The position numbers and the translations under genes are program-made. A stretch of 64,000 nucleotides of DNA, taken from positions 1 to 64,000 of the forward strand of contig MPNA01000005.1 of NCBI GenBank assembly GCA_002238785.1. The letters are read 5' to 3'. Below, in pieces: positions 42,071 through 51,474 of this stretch (within the stretch, counting starts at the first letter, position 1; each line of letters begins with the position of its first letter). This DNA is from a bacterium OM1 bin76 (GTDB lineage Bacteria; Actinomycetota; Acidimicrobiia; Spongiisociales; ZC4RG35). The notes under the pieces are model-generated. The model had not been told where the DNA came from. It saw only the letters and a program-made list of their open reading frames with translations, and made no database searches.

Positions 42071-42475
42071 ATGCGGCAGACGCGGACGAAGGAGTGCGAC
42101 AGGGCGTTTGCTGCCGCTCGGTTAGAGCAGGCGTTCTCCTTTGCTGAGCATGCGACGTTAGATCCTTACTCGAAGCATGGCCCTAGCCGCTCCACAGCAG
42201 TCAGCAACGCTGTGCTTGCTGGGATAGCTGCTTCCGATGTAATTTGCTGTCGTGTCTTGGGGAAGAGATCCGCGAGTTGGGATCACCGAGATGCTTTGCG
42301 GCTATTGAGATCGGTTCCCGATATAGGCAAGGAGGCAGAATTCCGCCTCCGAGTGCTGCTCACCATCAAAGACAAAGCCCAGTATCACAGAGATGACCCG
42401 AACATGACAGATACGAAACGATCAATCCGGGCCATGGAAGTGATAATCGACTTGGCCCGGAGTTGCCTCCAGTAG
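42071..42475 (+). CDS. HEPN-domain protein (putative toxin partner)
   Basis: About 134 residues from the ATG at 42071; an overlapping TTG at 42062 is an alternative. Helical throughout, with a C-terminal DKAQYHRDDPN stretch reminiscent of the HEPN RNase R/K-x4-6-H motif (LTIKDKAQYH), though the Arg is replaced by Lys. Position directly after an MNT gene supports the call. A conserved HEPN fold cannot be proved by eye. Confidence 0.6.
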   Translation: MRQTRTKECDRAFAAARLEQAFSFAEHATLDPYSKHGPSRSTAVSNAVLAGIAASDVICCRVLGKRSASWDHRDALRLLRSVPDIGKEAEFRLRVLLTIKDKAQYHRDDPNMTDTKRSIRAMEVIIDLARSCLQ

Positions 42476-42577
42476 AACGCCATCTAGGACGGGTTTGTGC
42501 CGAGGTGCCAAATGTGGAGTACTACCCCCTTGAAATGCGGAACCCGCCGTGCTGGATCCTGCGGTTCGGTCCGAGTT

Positions 42578-43267
42578 TCAGAAGGGAAGGCCGACCGCGG
42601 TTGTCAGGAAACCCATGTAGGGGACGGATTGGCGGCAGACATCAGCGAATTCCTCCAGGAATCCTGGTGAAGTCGCTTCTTCCTCATCGAAATCGACCCA
42701 AGCGATATGGTCCTTGCGTCTCAGGTCCTCGATTTGGGGATGGTCGGGGTCGAAGCCCTTAGGAGCGCGCTTCAACGATTCGCCCACAAGGGAGAACACG
42801 CTGCGGAACCCAGCATCCTTCGACACCTCTGTCCATCTATCAGGATCATCAACGATCGTGTTTCGGATCTTGGTCAAGGTCGGCATGTCGGGTCGCCACA
42901 GGCCCACCCCAGCTCCCACCTCTCCGGGCGCCAGGTGCAGGTAGAAACCCGGAGCATGGGCTGTCTTGCCGGCCTCATGCCGGAACTGGGCGGCAGCCTG
43001 AGTCTTGTAGGGACTCTTGTCCTTGCTGAACCGCACATCCCGATAGATGCGGAACATTGATCCCCCGTTAACCCGCGGGTCGGCCACAAAGTGCTCACTG
43101 ATGGCATGCAGCGGTTGCTCGAAATCCTCAATGAACCTGAGCAACGGCTCCTTGACATGCTTGTTGTAGCAGTCTTTGTTGGCATTGAACCACTGGCGAT
43201 TGTTGTTGGCCCGCAAGTCCAGCAGAAACTGGAAGAGTTCTGGCGTGAAATGTGTTTTCAAGGTCAT
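42578..43267 (-). CDS. DUF2461 (TIGR02453) family protein
   Basis: About 229 residues from the ATG at 43267 (MTLKTHFTPELFQFLLDLRA). Characteristic blocks are NNNRQWFNANKDCYNKHVKE, FRIYRDVRFSKDKSPYKTQA and GFYLHLAPGEVGAGVGLWRP, with a C-terminal RRKDHIAWVDF. Function of the family is unknown. A longer start at 43333 would add a basic segment lacking similarity. 102 bp of empty sequence follows to the HEPN gene. Confidence 0.8.
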   Translation of the reverse strand: MTLKTHFTPELFQFLLDLRANNNRQWFNANKDCYNKHVKEPLLRFIEDFEQPLHAISEHFVADPRVNGGSMFRIYRDVRFSKDKSPYKTQAAAQFRHEAGKTAHAPGFYLHLAPGEVGAGVGLWRPDMPTLTKIRNTIVDDPDRWTEVSKDAGFRSVFSLVGESLKRAPKGFDPDHPQIEDLRRKDHIAWVDFDEEEATSPGFLEEFADVCRQSVPYMGFLTTAVGLPF

Positions 43268-43467
43268 CGCTCTCTGCTTGATTGGGCGGCGGCGTTTGGG
43301 TCTTTGGCCACCTTCGTCCCCATCGACCATCAAACTCTATCACCGGTTGGCCACATGGTCCCGTTTGCGGACACTGCCGCCCGGGCTCCATGTTGCCGCT
43401 TTCCATAGGCGGCTCCCAGGACGAACGAAGGTGCGATGGTTCGCGAATTGCCATAACCTACCAAGAA

Positions 43468-44454
43468 GTGACCTCCTACCGCACCCTACCGAACCGATCC
43501 CGCGGCAAGTGGTGGCTGGTGGCTCTCGTGGTGGTGCTGGCTCTGGGTTGGACGTTCAACGCCCTGCTCAGCACCACCCGAACAGAGACCACTCTGGCTG
43601 AGGAACTTCGCAGTCACACCATCACATTGGATCGGGCGGCGCGGGCGTTCGTGAGGTTGATCGAACAGATCGACACCCTGGATCGCTCGGATCTGGCTTC
43701 GATCATCACCCAATCCAGAGACTCTCTGGGCGCGGTGGAGGCATCACTGGACCAGGACACCGACTCCGCCAGCAACCTGACTTCTCTATTGGGGACCGCC
43801 CTCGACCTGTGGGACGAGGGCCTTGAAGGCTTTGAGGCAGCTTTCCTGTCGGCGGTCGACGATCCGTTCAACTATGTGGTGGAGGAACAACTCATTGCCG
43901 CGTTGGTGAACATCCGAAGCGGTGACCGCGTATATCAATCCTTCTTGGAGGACATGGCTGCGGACCCCGACATTCAATCCTTCTCTGATTTCAGAGCGGT
44001 GGTCTTCTTGCCGGCCCAGTATCCGGTGGTGGACACCGCCGAATTCCTGACCACCTTTGCTCGCCTGTCCCGGCCATCGCTGGAATTCGCCACCGATCTC
44101 GCCATAGAACAGATCACCTCATTCCCAGAGTGGATATCGGACCTGGAGGGCCGCCCGGTGATCATTCCCACCGACAGTTTCGACCTGCTGGTGGTGGTAG
44201 CCAACCGGGGCAACGTGGAGATAACCGCAGAGACTTTTCTGGAGTTGAGCATCTGGCCACCTGGCGAGGCCATCCAGACCCGGGTGCTGGACGTACCAGC
44301 CCTGCAGCCCGGAGAGAAGACCACCATCACCTTCTACGAGTTGGCGGTGACTTCCGACACCTCCTATCAGGTCGAAGTCCGTCTGAGCTACATCGAGGGA
44401 GATCAAACCCTCGATGACAACAGCTACGGGTTCACCCTGCAGGTGAGCGGCTGA
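43468..44454 (+). CDS. Membrane-anchored extracytoplasmic protein of unknown function
   Basis: About 328 residues from the GTG at 43468 (TSYRTLPNRSRGKWWLVALV). One N-terminal membrane helix (WWLVALVVVLALGWTFNALL), then a largely helical ectodomain (residues about 35-230) and a C-terminal beta-rich domain (about 240-325, ITAETFLELSIWPPGEAI, KTTITFYELAVTSDTSYQVE), which looks like an Ig-like fold. Not recognised. It lies upstream of serS by 46 bp; a functional link is not implied. The start is uncertain. Confidence 0.6.
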   Translation: MTSYRTLPNRSRGKWWLVALVVVLALGWTFNALLSTTRTETTLAEELRSHTITLDRAARAFVRLIEQIDTLDRSDLASIITQSRDSLGAVEASLDQDTDSASNLTSLLGTALDLWDEGLEGFEAAFLSAVDDPFNYVVEEQLIAALVNIRSGDRVYQSFLEDMAADPDIQSFSDFRAVVFLPAQYPVVDTAEFLTTFARLSRPSLEFATDLAIEQITSFPEWISDLEGRPVIIPTDSFDLLVVVANRGNVEITAETFLELSIWPPGEAIQTRVLDVPALQPGEKTTITFYELAVTSDTSYQVEVRLSYIEGDQTLDDNSYGFTLQVSG

Positions 44455-44500
44455 GAACCAGTGACAACTGAGAGCGGTTGGCCGGTAGCATTTTCTCGCA

Positions 44501-45760
44501 GTGCTTGACATTGCCTTGCTCCGAACCTCTCCGGAGGTGATCAGCCGGTCTATGGAGCGACGCGGCCTGGACATACCCCTTGGTGACCTGGTGGGGATGG
44601 AGGCCAGGATCAGAAAGCTGCGCCACCAGGCCGATCAACTCCGGGCTTCCCAACGGTCCCTGGGAAAAGAGATCGCCACCCTGACGGGAGACCAAAAGCA
44701 GCAGGCCATCCAACGGGCACGCTCCATGTCCAACCGGATCAAGGAAATGAACTCGCAGACCAACGCCGATTCCGAGGAGTTCTATCAGCAGTGGCACACC
44801 CTTCCCAACCTGGTTGATCCCACCGCCGCCGAAGGACTAACCGAGGAAGACTCCGAAGAGATCAAGCGGGTGGGGGAGATCCCCCGGTTCGATTTCCAAC
44901 CCGCCGATCACGACTCTCTGGGCGAAACCCTGGACGTAATCGACACTAAGAGAGCCGCCAAGATGGCGGGGTCACGTTTCGGGTACCTCAAGGGCAAGGC
45001 GGCGTTGCTGGAGTTCGCGCTCATCCAATGGTCCATGGATCACTTGGTGGAGGCCGGACTGGTTCCCATGGTCACTCCCGTGCTGGTCCGAGAGATGGCA
45101 TTGTTCGGCACCGGTTTCTTTCCCGGAGACCGGCAGCAGGTCTACGAAGTCCCCGCCGACGATCTGTTCCTGGCCGCAACTTCCGAGATAAGCCTGGCCG
45201 CCTACCACGCCGATGAGATCCTGAACCCAGATGACCTCCCCCTCCGCTATGCGGGGTTCTCCAGTTGCTTCCGGCGTGAAGCCGGCACGCACGGCAAGGA
45301 CACCCGAGGGATCTTTCGGGTGCATCAATTCGACAAGGTGGAGATGTTCTCGTTCACCCGTGCCGAGGATTCGGCCACCGAGCATGAACGCATCCTGGGG
45401 CTGGAGGAGAAGCTGGTGCAGGAACTGGAACTGCCTTACCGGGTGGTGAACGTCGCTGCGGGGGACCTGGGCGCCTCCGCCGCCAAGAAGTACGACATCG
45501 AGGCTTGGTTTCCCTCCTGGAACACCTACCGGGAGATAACTTCCTGCTCCAACACCACCGATTACCAGGCCAGGCGGCTGCGGATCCGCATGAAGGCCCC
45601 GGGAGGCAACCGGTTGGTCCACACCCTCAACGGGACCGCGGTAGCCATCGGAAGGGTGATCATCGCCCTGTTGGAGAACCACCAGCAAAGCGATGGTTCG
45701 GTGGTCATGCCAAAGGCTCTGCTCCCCTATCTGGGCTTTGACCGGATCGATCCCCCCTAG
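44501..45760 (+). CDS. serS: Seryl-tRNA synthetase
   Basis: 419 residues from a GTG. N-terminal helical arm (coiled coil about 30-95) binds the long variable arm of tRNA-Ser. Class II motifs: motif 2 FSSCFRREAGTHGKDTRGIF and HQFDKVEMF, motif 3 NGTAVAIGRVIIALLENHQ. ITSCSNTTDYQARRL is the SerRS-specific serine-site block. Complete and of normal length. Two tRNA-Ser genes lie about 1.6 kb downstream. Confidence 0.96.
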   Translation: MLDIALLRTSPEVISRSMERRGLDIPLGDLVGMEARIRKLRHQADQLRASQRSLGKEIATLTGDQKQQAIQRARSMSNRIKEMNSQTNADSEEFYQQWHTLPNLVDPTAAEGLTEEDSEEIKRVGEIPRFDFQPADHDSLGETLDVIDTKRAAKMAGSRFGYLKGKAALLEFALIQWSMDHLVEAGLVPMVTPVLVREMALFGTGFFPGDRQQVYEVPADDLFLAATSEISLAAYHADEILNPDDLPLRYAGFSSCFRREAGTHGKDTRGIFRVHQFDKVEMFSFTRAEDSATEHERILGLEEKLVQELELPYRVVNVAAGDLGASAAKKYDIEAWFPSWNTYREITSCSNTTDYQARRLRIRMKAPGGNRLVHTLNGTAVAIGRVIIALLENHQQSDGSVVMPKALLPYLGFDRIDPP

Positions 45761-45772
45761 GAGCCCGGAGGC

Positions 45773-46417
45773 GTGACCGGGCTCTCTCCCGACCAGATCT
45801 TCTCGCGTATCCACCGGCGTTACGACCGGCTCAACCGGGTCCTCTCCTTCGGCCGGGACCAAGCCTGGAGAAAAAGGGGTATCGACCATCTCCCCCACGG
45901 GGTGATTCTGGACCTGGGCGCCGGCACCGGGGTGGCTATGTCCTTGTTTCGCCCAGACCAAGAGGTGGTGGCCTTGGATCCGGCGTGGCCGATGCTGTCT
46001 GTGAATCCCGCTCCTCGCAAGGTGGTGGGGAAAGGAGAACACCTGCCCTTCGCTGACAACACTTTTGACGGCATCTGGTCGGCGTTCGTGTTCCGCAACC
46101 TCGAGTCGGTCCGTGGGACCCTAGACGAAGCCGCTCGGGTGCTGCGTCCTGGCGGGGTGATGGTGGTGGTGGACGCGGGACGGCCCCTGGGTCGGACCGC
46201 CAGGCGGATACACCGGACCGGGACCGCGGTGGTCACCCCCCTGGTGGGCCTTCTGGCCGGAGCTGTCCGAGAGTACTGGTACTTCCACCGGTCGTTGGAC
46301 AAACTCCCCCATCCCGAGGAGATGTTCGGCGATAGGCCGCTTCAAGTCCGCAAACTGTGGAGAATGGGACTGTGGGGTGGTGTCTACGGAGTGTCCCTTG
46401 TGAAGTCGGGGGATTGA
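45773..46417 (+). CDS. Menaquinone/ubiquinone-type C-methyltransferase (UbiE-like)
   Basis: 214 residues from a GTG 12 bp after serS. Opening LSPDQIFSRIHRRYDRLNRV is typical of MenG/UbiE; SAM motif I is VILDLGAGTGVAM, then VVALDPAWPML and GEHLPFADNTFDGIWSAFVF. UbiE has SxSFGxRN-type features; the equivalent here reads FVFRNLESVRG. Likely the final step of menaquinone synthesis. It lacks a few loops and is somewhat short. Confidence 0.8.
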   Translation: MTGLSPDQIFSRIHRRYDRLNRVLSFGRDQAWRKRGIDHLPHGVILDLGAGTGVAMSLFRPDQEVVALDPAWPMLSVNPAPRKVVGKGEHLPFADNTFDGIWSAFVFRNLESVRGTLDEAARVLRPGGVMVVVDAGRPLGRTARRIHRTGTAVVTPLVGLLAGAVREYWYFHRSLDKLPHPEEMFGDRPLQVRKLWRMGLWGGVYGVSLVKSGD

Positions 46418-46547
46418 AACCGTTCAACCGGTCCAAAATGGGGAACCCTGGAAAGAACGAGGCCTTGGCCAATGCCAGATAGCGTGCACCCCGCCTTCGG
46501 GTTCGACACCTCCGGTCGGACGGCAAACCGCTTGCTCGGACCAGGCG

Positions 46548-46630
46548 ACCCCGTGGCGTCCGGGCAACCCGCTTAGGGCTGCTTCCTCCCGGACCTGACC
46601 CGGTTCACGACCACCCTGACTCACGGGACC
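46548..46630 (-). ncRNA. ffs: 4.5S/SRP RNA (small bacterial type)
   Basis: On the minus strand the universally conserved domain IV reads GGGTCAGGTCCGGGAGGAAG followed by CAGCCCTAAGCG, and the flanks CCCGTG and CACGGGG pair to close the rod. This matches actinobacterial signal-recognition-particle RNA. It lies upstream of tadA on the same strand as that gene; both ends are approximate. The rest of 46418-46781 shows no gene. Confidence 0.85.
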
Positions 46631-46781
46631 CGGTCGTCATCGCCGCGCTTTTGCCTCCAAACCGGGGCTCGTCACCCTCCAGCGGGGGGTTCGGCCCCGC
46701 ATGTAGAGGATTTCGGGTTCAGGGAACCCCTAGCGCCCCGCTTAGCACGCTGTCCCGACCTTACCATGATCGGGGACTGGC

Positions 46782-47255
46782 CTATCCATTGCCACCTCGC
46801 TTGGTGCTGAAGAACGATCTCAGCAGATCGGCGCTGCGGACGGCCTCCACCCCTGCCACTATCTCGCATTGATGGTTGAGACGCTTGTCGCCGGCGATGT
46901 TATAGAGGCTCAGCACTGCGCCGGCCTTGGGATCGGCGGCCCCATACACGATCCGCTCGATCCGACCCGAGACAGCCGCTCCGGCACACATCGAGCAAGG
47001 TTCCAGGGTTACGTACAGGGTGTGTCCCAGCAACCTCCAGGAGCCCACATGGCGGGCCGCTTCGGAAAGGACCAGCACCTCGGCGTGGGCCGTGGGATCC
47101 TGGCGCTCCTCCCGCCGATTGTGGTCCGATGCCACCACCTGGCCGTCGGAGTCCACAACCACCGCGCCCACCGGCACGTCACCGTGCGCCGGAGCACGAG
47201 ATGCCTCCAACAGAGCCAGTTCCATGAAGCGGCGATGGTCTGGCTGGTACGACAT
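46782..47255 (-). CDS. tadA: tRNA-specific adenosine deaminase TadA
   Basis: 157 residues. Zinc/catalytic motifs DPTAHAEVLVL (HAE) and VTLEPCSMCAGAAV (PCxxC) with MELALLEASRAPAHGDVPVG and AVVVDSDGQVV around them. Makes inosine at the wobble position of tRNA-Arg(ACG). Normal length. Confidence 0.93.
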   Translation of the reverse strand: MSYQPDHRRFMELALLEASRAPAHGDVPVGAVVVDSDGQVVASDHNRREERQDPTAHAEVLVLSEAARHVGSWRLLGHTLYVTLEPCSMCAGAAVSGRIERIVYGAADPKAGAVLSLYNIAGDKRLNHQCEIVAGVEAVRSADLLRSFFSTKRGGNG

Positions 47256-47337
47256 ATTCTCTGATTTCTCCCGTTGGGTGTATTGCTAATGTTTGAGGAC
47301 GAACTGAGCGTTCTACGACTATCTAATTATGGATACC

Positions 47338-47431
47338 GGAGGGATCGCATAGTCTGGTCTAGTGCGCGGCACTGGAAATGCCGTTGGGGGTGACCACCCC
47401 CTCGTGGGTTCAAATCCCACTCCCTCCGCCA
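47338..47431 (+). tRNA. tRNA-Ser (GGA)
   Basis: A class II tRNA with acceptor GGAGGGA/TCCCTCC, anticodon arm CGGCA-CTGGAAA-TGCCG (anticodon GGA), long variable arm TGGGGGTGACCACCCCC, TpsiC arm GTGGGTTCAAATCCCAC, and encoded CCA. Confidence 0.95.
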
Positions 47432-47467
47432 GCGTCGAAGAGGTTTGCCCCAAGACGCTAACCGAAA

Positions 47468-47774
<307 letters not shown>

Positions 47775-49796
47775 TCAGTGGTGCAGCACCACCACCGTGT
47801 GCATGTCTATAACTCCCATCGCCACCGAGACCGAGTGGCCACCATGATGGACCAGGGGGATGGGCTGCCCGTTCCGGCCATCGGAGGCGGCTTTCACCTG
47901 GCGATCCAAACGCAAGCGGGCGGTGACGCCCGTAATCGGAACGACATCATCGATGATTACTGCGGACCCCCTCGAAGCTGGTGGAGCATACAGTGCATGG
48001 AGCAGAGTCCGCTGGCGTTGAGGCTGATACATGACGGTGACGCGACCACCGGGCGGGAGGTGAGAGACTTCGATTACAGGGCGCGGCTCGATCGACGAGA
48101 ACAGCTTACAGAGGAGGCTTCTGTGTATTTCGGCGCCGTGTCGCAGATAGAGACGTCCGAGCCCATGGGCTGTGACGAAGTGCCGACCGAATCGATGAAC
48201 GGCCGCAAAACCACTTTCCTCGTCCCGCGGCGGCGCATTCCGGTGGGAGCAGTACTGCCCGTATGTCCGATCGAATAGGGCATCGTGAATCCGCGCCAAG
48301 GCCGTGGCGCCGGGGACCAACTCGTAACGCAGGCCCGGTTCGTAGTTGTACACAAGTCCCGATCCCAACTCGTTGAACTCACCGCCGACAAAGGAACTGT
48401 AGTCCCCATCGGCCGGGACGACCCGGATGTCTCTGATCCCGAAGACTTCAGCCGCCACATCCTCCGGCCAGCCGCCGACGGCATCGCCCAATGCAAGGAT
48501 ACGCCCCCCTTCCGCGCTGTAGCGCACCAGTTCGTCCCTCGCGCCGGACGGCAGCGGCCCGGCAACGACAACCGCCGTGTGGAGTTGTGTGTCCAGCATC
48601 CTCGGAGCGGCAACTACGAACTCGCGGTGAGCCTCCAGGAGAGCCCGTGACGCACCTTGGTCATCATCTTCGCTTTCGCTGAGGCACAAGGCCAAGCGCG
48701 AATCGGGGCGAGCCCCATCAATGAACTCGGTTAAACCGCGGACCGACCGATAGACGCTGCCCAGCAACCCGTAGGTCTGATCATCAAGCCGCCCGTTCGG
48801 ATGAAGCTGGTCCCCGAAACTGCAGCGGGCGCCGTTGGCGATCATCAACCGCGCTTCATATTCGAGGGCCCGCGGGGACTTGTATCCGCCGAACTCACCC
48901 CAACTGGTGTGGAACTTTCCGCTCATCGCCACCAGATCCCAGCCCAGGCCATGAAAGTATCGGGAGCGTAGAGCCAACTTGTCGTAACCACCCCAGGTAG
49001 TGGGGAGATGCTCCAGTTCCTGGTGGGTGTTGGCCGACCAGAGCCCGGATGTGCTTGCCGGCACATGTCCTGCGTCGCCGTGCAACACCGTGGTGCCGTT
49101 GAAGAAGATCCATCTGGCGCCGGAACCGACCTGCGCGGCATGCCCCAACTGTTGCAAGGCGCGTTCCCATCGGCGCAGGTTGTATTCCTCAACCGCCCCT
49201 ATGTCGTCAAGGTGAATGCCGTCGGCCGCCATCCCGACGCGGCATCGGGCACAGTAACAGGGCACTCCGCCGCAAATGTCAAAGAAGAACCCATCGGGAG
49301 AGTACCGCTCGGCGATCTCCCGAACTTGAGCGGCCATCAGGCTCAGATAGGCGCCGGTCGGACAAAGGTAGACCCAGGAGTTCGGAGGCCGGCGGTCGGT
49401 GGGCTGCGCGTCATGGTCCACATTGATGGCCTGGAGAACGCCGCCACGGTCAGTTGCCGCCCACTCCGGATGTTCATCGAGGTCTCTCGCCGACCACCCC
49501 ACCGTGTAATAGGCGCCGGTGACCAGTCCCAATTCTCGGCATGCCTTGATCTCGTCTCCGAACAGGTCAAAGTCCAGACGGGGGTGAGTCGCTCCGACAT
49601 CGGTCGGGTAATAGGACCAGCCATGGTGGCATTTGGAGAAGAGGTTCACATGGTCGACGTGGGACTCACGCAGCCTTCGGGCGAACTTCGCGCCGTCAAA
49701 GCTCCGCCCCACTTCCCCAACATGCTCGGAGGTGTGAAAGTCCAAGTGCACCTGCGTATTGCCCGGGCGCCGGGGGGTGGTGTTATCTTGAAGCAC
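47775..49796 (-). CDS. Putative glycoside hydrolase (GHL6/alpha-L-fucosidase-like TIM barrel, amidotransferase-like middle domain)
   Basis: 673 residues, no signal peptide. N-terminal TIM barrel (about 15-370): HVNLFSKCHHGWSYYPTDVG, LGLVTGAYYTVGWSARDLDE, SPDGFFFDICGGVPCYCARC (likely the acid/nucleophile strand plus a CxC-x2-C cluster), and ARLMIANGARCSFGDQLHPN. A flavodoxin/trimerisation-like domain follows (about 395-480, TAVVVAGPLPSG, GGRILALGDAVGG), then a beta domain. Proteins of this style are annotated as hypothetical glycosyl hydrolase 6 or fucosidase-like. Divergent from an L-fucose-type importer operon, so release of L-fucose from a glycan or oligosaccharide in the cytoplasm is the best inference. 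Confidence 0.68.
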   Translation of the reverse strand: MLQDNTTPRRPGNTQVHLDFHTSEHVGEVGRSFDGAKFARRLRESHVDHVNLFSKCHHGWSYYPTDVGATHPRLDFDLFGDEIKACRELGLVTGAYYTVGWSARDLDEHPEWAATDRGGVLQAINVDHDAQPTDRRPPNSWVYLCPTGAYLSLMAAQVREIAERYSPDGFFFDICGGVPCYCARCRVGMAADGIHLDDIGAVEEYNLRRWERALQQLGHAAQVGSGARWIFFNGTTVLHGDAGHVPASTSGLWSANTHQELEHLPTTWGGYDKLALRSRYFHGLGWDLVAMSGKFHTSWGEFGGYKSPRALEYEARLMIANGARCSFGDQLHPNGRLDDQTYGLLGSVYRSVRGLTEFIDGARPDSRLALCLSESEDDDQGASRALLEAHREFVVAAPRMLDTQLHTAVVVAGPLPSGARDELVRYSAEGGRILALGDAVGGWPEDVAAEVFGIRDIRVVPADGDYSSFVGGEFNELGSGLVYNYEPGLRYELVPGATALARIHDALFDRTYGQYCSHRNAPPRDEESGFAAVHRFGRHFVTAHGLGRLYLRHGAEIHRSLLCKLFSSIEPRPVIEVSHLPPGGRVTVMYQPQRQRTLLHALYAPPASRGSAVIIDDVVPITGVTARLRLDRQVKAASDGRNGQPIPLVHHGGHSVSVAMGVIDMHTVVVLHH

Positions 49797-50217
49797 TGCG
49801 CCATACCTTAGAGTCTGAACACGAACCGCTCCGGCCTGTCAATCCGTCCGGCTTGGCGGTCACCCAGGCCACCTACGGCTCAAGCGCTGGCCGCGACTAC
49901 CCGCCAATCGGGTCATGGCGCGCAATTCCGGCAGGGCGACGCTCCAACAGACGCCTCTAAGCCACAAACCACCTAATCCGGACTCTCTCGCAGGACCGGA
50001 TACGGTTGCGGCGACCCCGACCATTAGGCCTCCCGAGGACTCCCCCGACATGCACCGCGCCACCCACCGAAAGACCAAAATCCCATCGAACGGGTACAAT
50101 AATCTGATCTTTCATAAATAAATCGCCCTAATAGAGCCATATTATCGTCATTTATCCACTTAACATCATATTATTATCCGGTTACACGGCATAACCAGTA
50201 ACAATGGAGTAGAAAGA
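49797..50217. promoter_or_regulatory. Divergent control region of the sugar island with AT-rich block
   Basis: 421 bp without a supportable gene. 49800-50080 has normal GC. 50090-50217 is strikingly AT-rich for this genome (TAATCTGATC, CATAAATAAATCGCC, CATATTATCG, CATATTATTATCC), which suggests the promoter and regulator sites; GGAG lies about 8 bp before the ATG at 50218. The FadR-type regulator encoded at 58033 may bind here. Confidence 0.55.
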
Positions 50218-51474
50218 ATGGCCACGGTGGCGCTCGACAACGTGACGAAGATCTACACCGGTGACACCCCGTCGGTTGCCAATGTGAGCCTCACGATCGG
50301 AAATGGGGAATTCCTGGCTCTGCTGGGCCCCTCAGGGTGCGGCAAATCGACGCTCCTGCGGATGATTGCGGGGCTCGAGACCGTCACCTCGGGAGAACTG
50401 ATAATCAATGATCGGCCGGTCAGCGGAGTGCACCCCCGCGACCGCAATATCGCCATGGTGTTTCAGAACTATGCCCTCTATCCCCACATGACGATTCGCG
50501 AAAACATGGAATATCCCCTGAAACTCCAGAAGGTGGAAAAGAAGAGCCGGAATCTAAAAGTGGAGGAAGTGGCTTCCCTGCTCGAGATAAGGGAGGAACT
50601 CGACCGTAAGCCCGATTCTCTCTCTGGTGGCCAGCGACAGCGCGTCGCTATGGGTCGCGCCCTGGTGCGCGAACCCGCGGTGTTCCTCATGGACGAGCCG
50701 CTGTCAAACCTTGATGCTCGCCTGCGCATACAGATGCGCACCGAGATCGTGGTGCTGCAGCGCAAGCTGGGCATCACCACGGTGTACGTCACTCACGACC
50801 AGGTCGAGGCAATGACCATGGCGGATCGCATAGTCGTGATTAACAAAGGCCGGGTGCAGCAGATCGGGCCCCCGACCGAGATCTACGGCTGGCCCGCCAA
50901 CCTGTTTGTGGCCGGATTCATGGGTTCTCCTCCCATGAATTTCCTCCAACCTGAGCAATCGTCCAGAGGTGTCCGGATGAACGGGCGGAAGACAGCGGCC
51001 CCAGGTCATCCGGATTCCCGTCACGTAGTGGTCGGCATCCGTCCCGAGGACATTCATCTCGGTCAAGCCGACCCCGATGAACTCTCTTTACACGGAACCG
51101 TTGCCGCGGTGGAAACGCTGGGTGCCGAGACTTTATGTCACATCGCAACCGATGTGACCGTGTTGACCGTCGAGGCCGGTGAAGTGATACCCGCCGCGCC
51201 CGGGCGCAACATGCTGGTGGTTCGGATGCCGGGCTATCGCGTCGACCTGCAGGATAAACCGGTGCGGCTGCGGGCCGATCGGAACGCGGTCCGCTTCTTT
51301 GACGCAGAATCCGGCCGGGCCATGCATCTGGACAGCGAGGACCAATTCGGACCCGATATGAAGGGTGGGTTGGGGCTTCGGCGTTTCAAACAAGTTAACG
51401 ACGACCGGGATGGGGCGAGCCTCGATGGGCGTCCCACCGGCAGGCAACCACAAGAGAAAGGAAACTCGAAATGA
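50218..51474 (+). CDS. CUT1-type sugar ABC transporter ATP-binding protein (MalK/UgpC-like)
   Basis: 418 residues. Walker A LLGPSGCGKSTLLRMIAG, Q-loop MVFQNYALYPHMTIREN, signature SLSGGQRQRVAMGRALVREP, Walker B VFLMDEPLSNLD, switch VTHDQVEAMTMADRIVVI. C-terminal TOBE/OB domain (about 240-350). The last 60 residues are unlike MalK and polar. First gene of the importer/catabolic operon, overlapping the binding-protein gene by 4 bp. ATPase preceding the binding protein is a less common order. Confidence 0.9.
   Translation: MATVALDNVTKIYTGDTPSVANVSLTIGNGEFLALLGPSGCGKSTLLRMIAGLETVTSGELIINDRPVSGVHPRDRNIAMVFQNYALYPHMTIRENMEYPLKLQKVEKKSRNLKVEEVASLLEIREELDRKPDSLSGGQRQRVAMGRALVREPAVFLMDEPLSNLDARLRIQMRTEIVVLQRKLGITTVYVTHDQVEAMTMADRIVVINKGRVQQIGPPTEIYGWPANLFVAGFMGSPPMNFLQPEQSSRGVRMNGRKTAAPGHPDSRHVVVGIRPEDIHLGQADPDELSLHGTVAAVETLGAETLCHIATDVTVLTVEAGEVIPAAPGRNMLVVRMPGYRVDLQDKPVRLRADRNAVRFFDAESGRAMHLDSEDQFGPDMKGGLGLRRFKQVNDDRDGASLDGRPTGRQPQEKGNSK

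Noticed and set aside
44972-46042. 356-codon minus-strand frame opposite serS and the methyltransferase
   Set aside because: Spans two well-supported genes in antisense; His/Gly/Pro-rich shadow.
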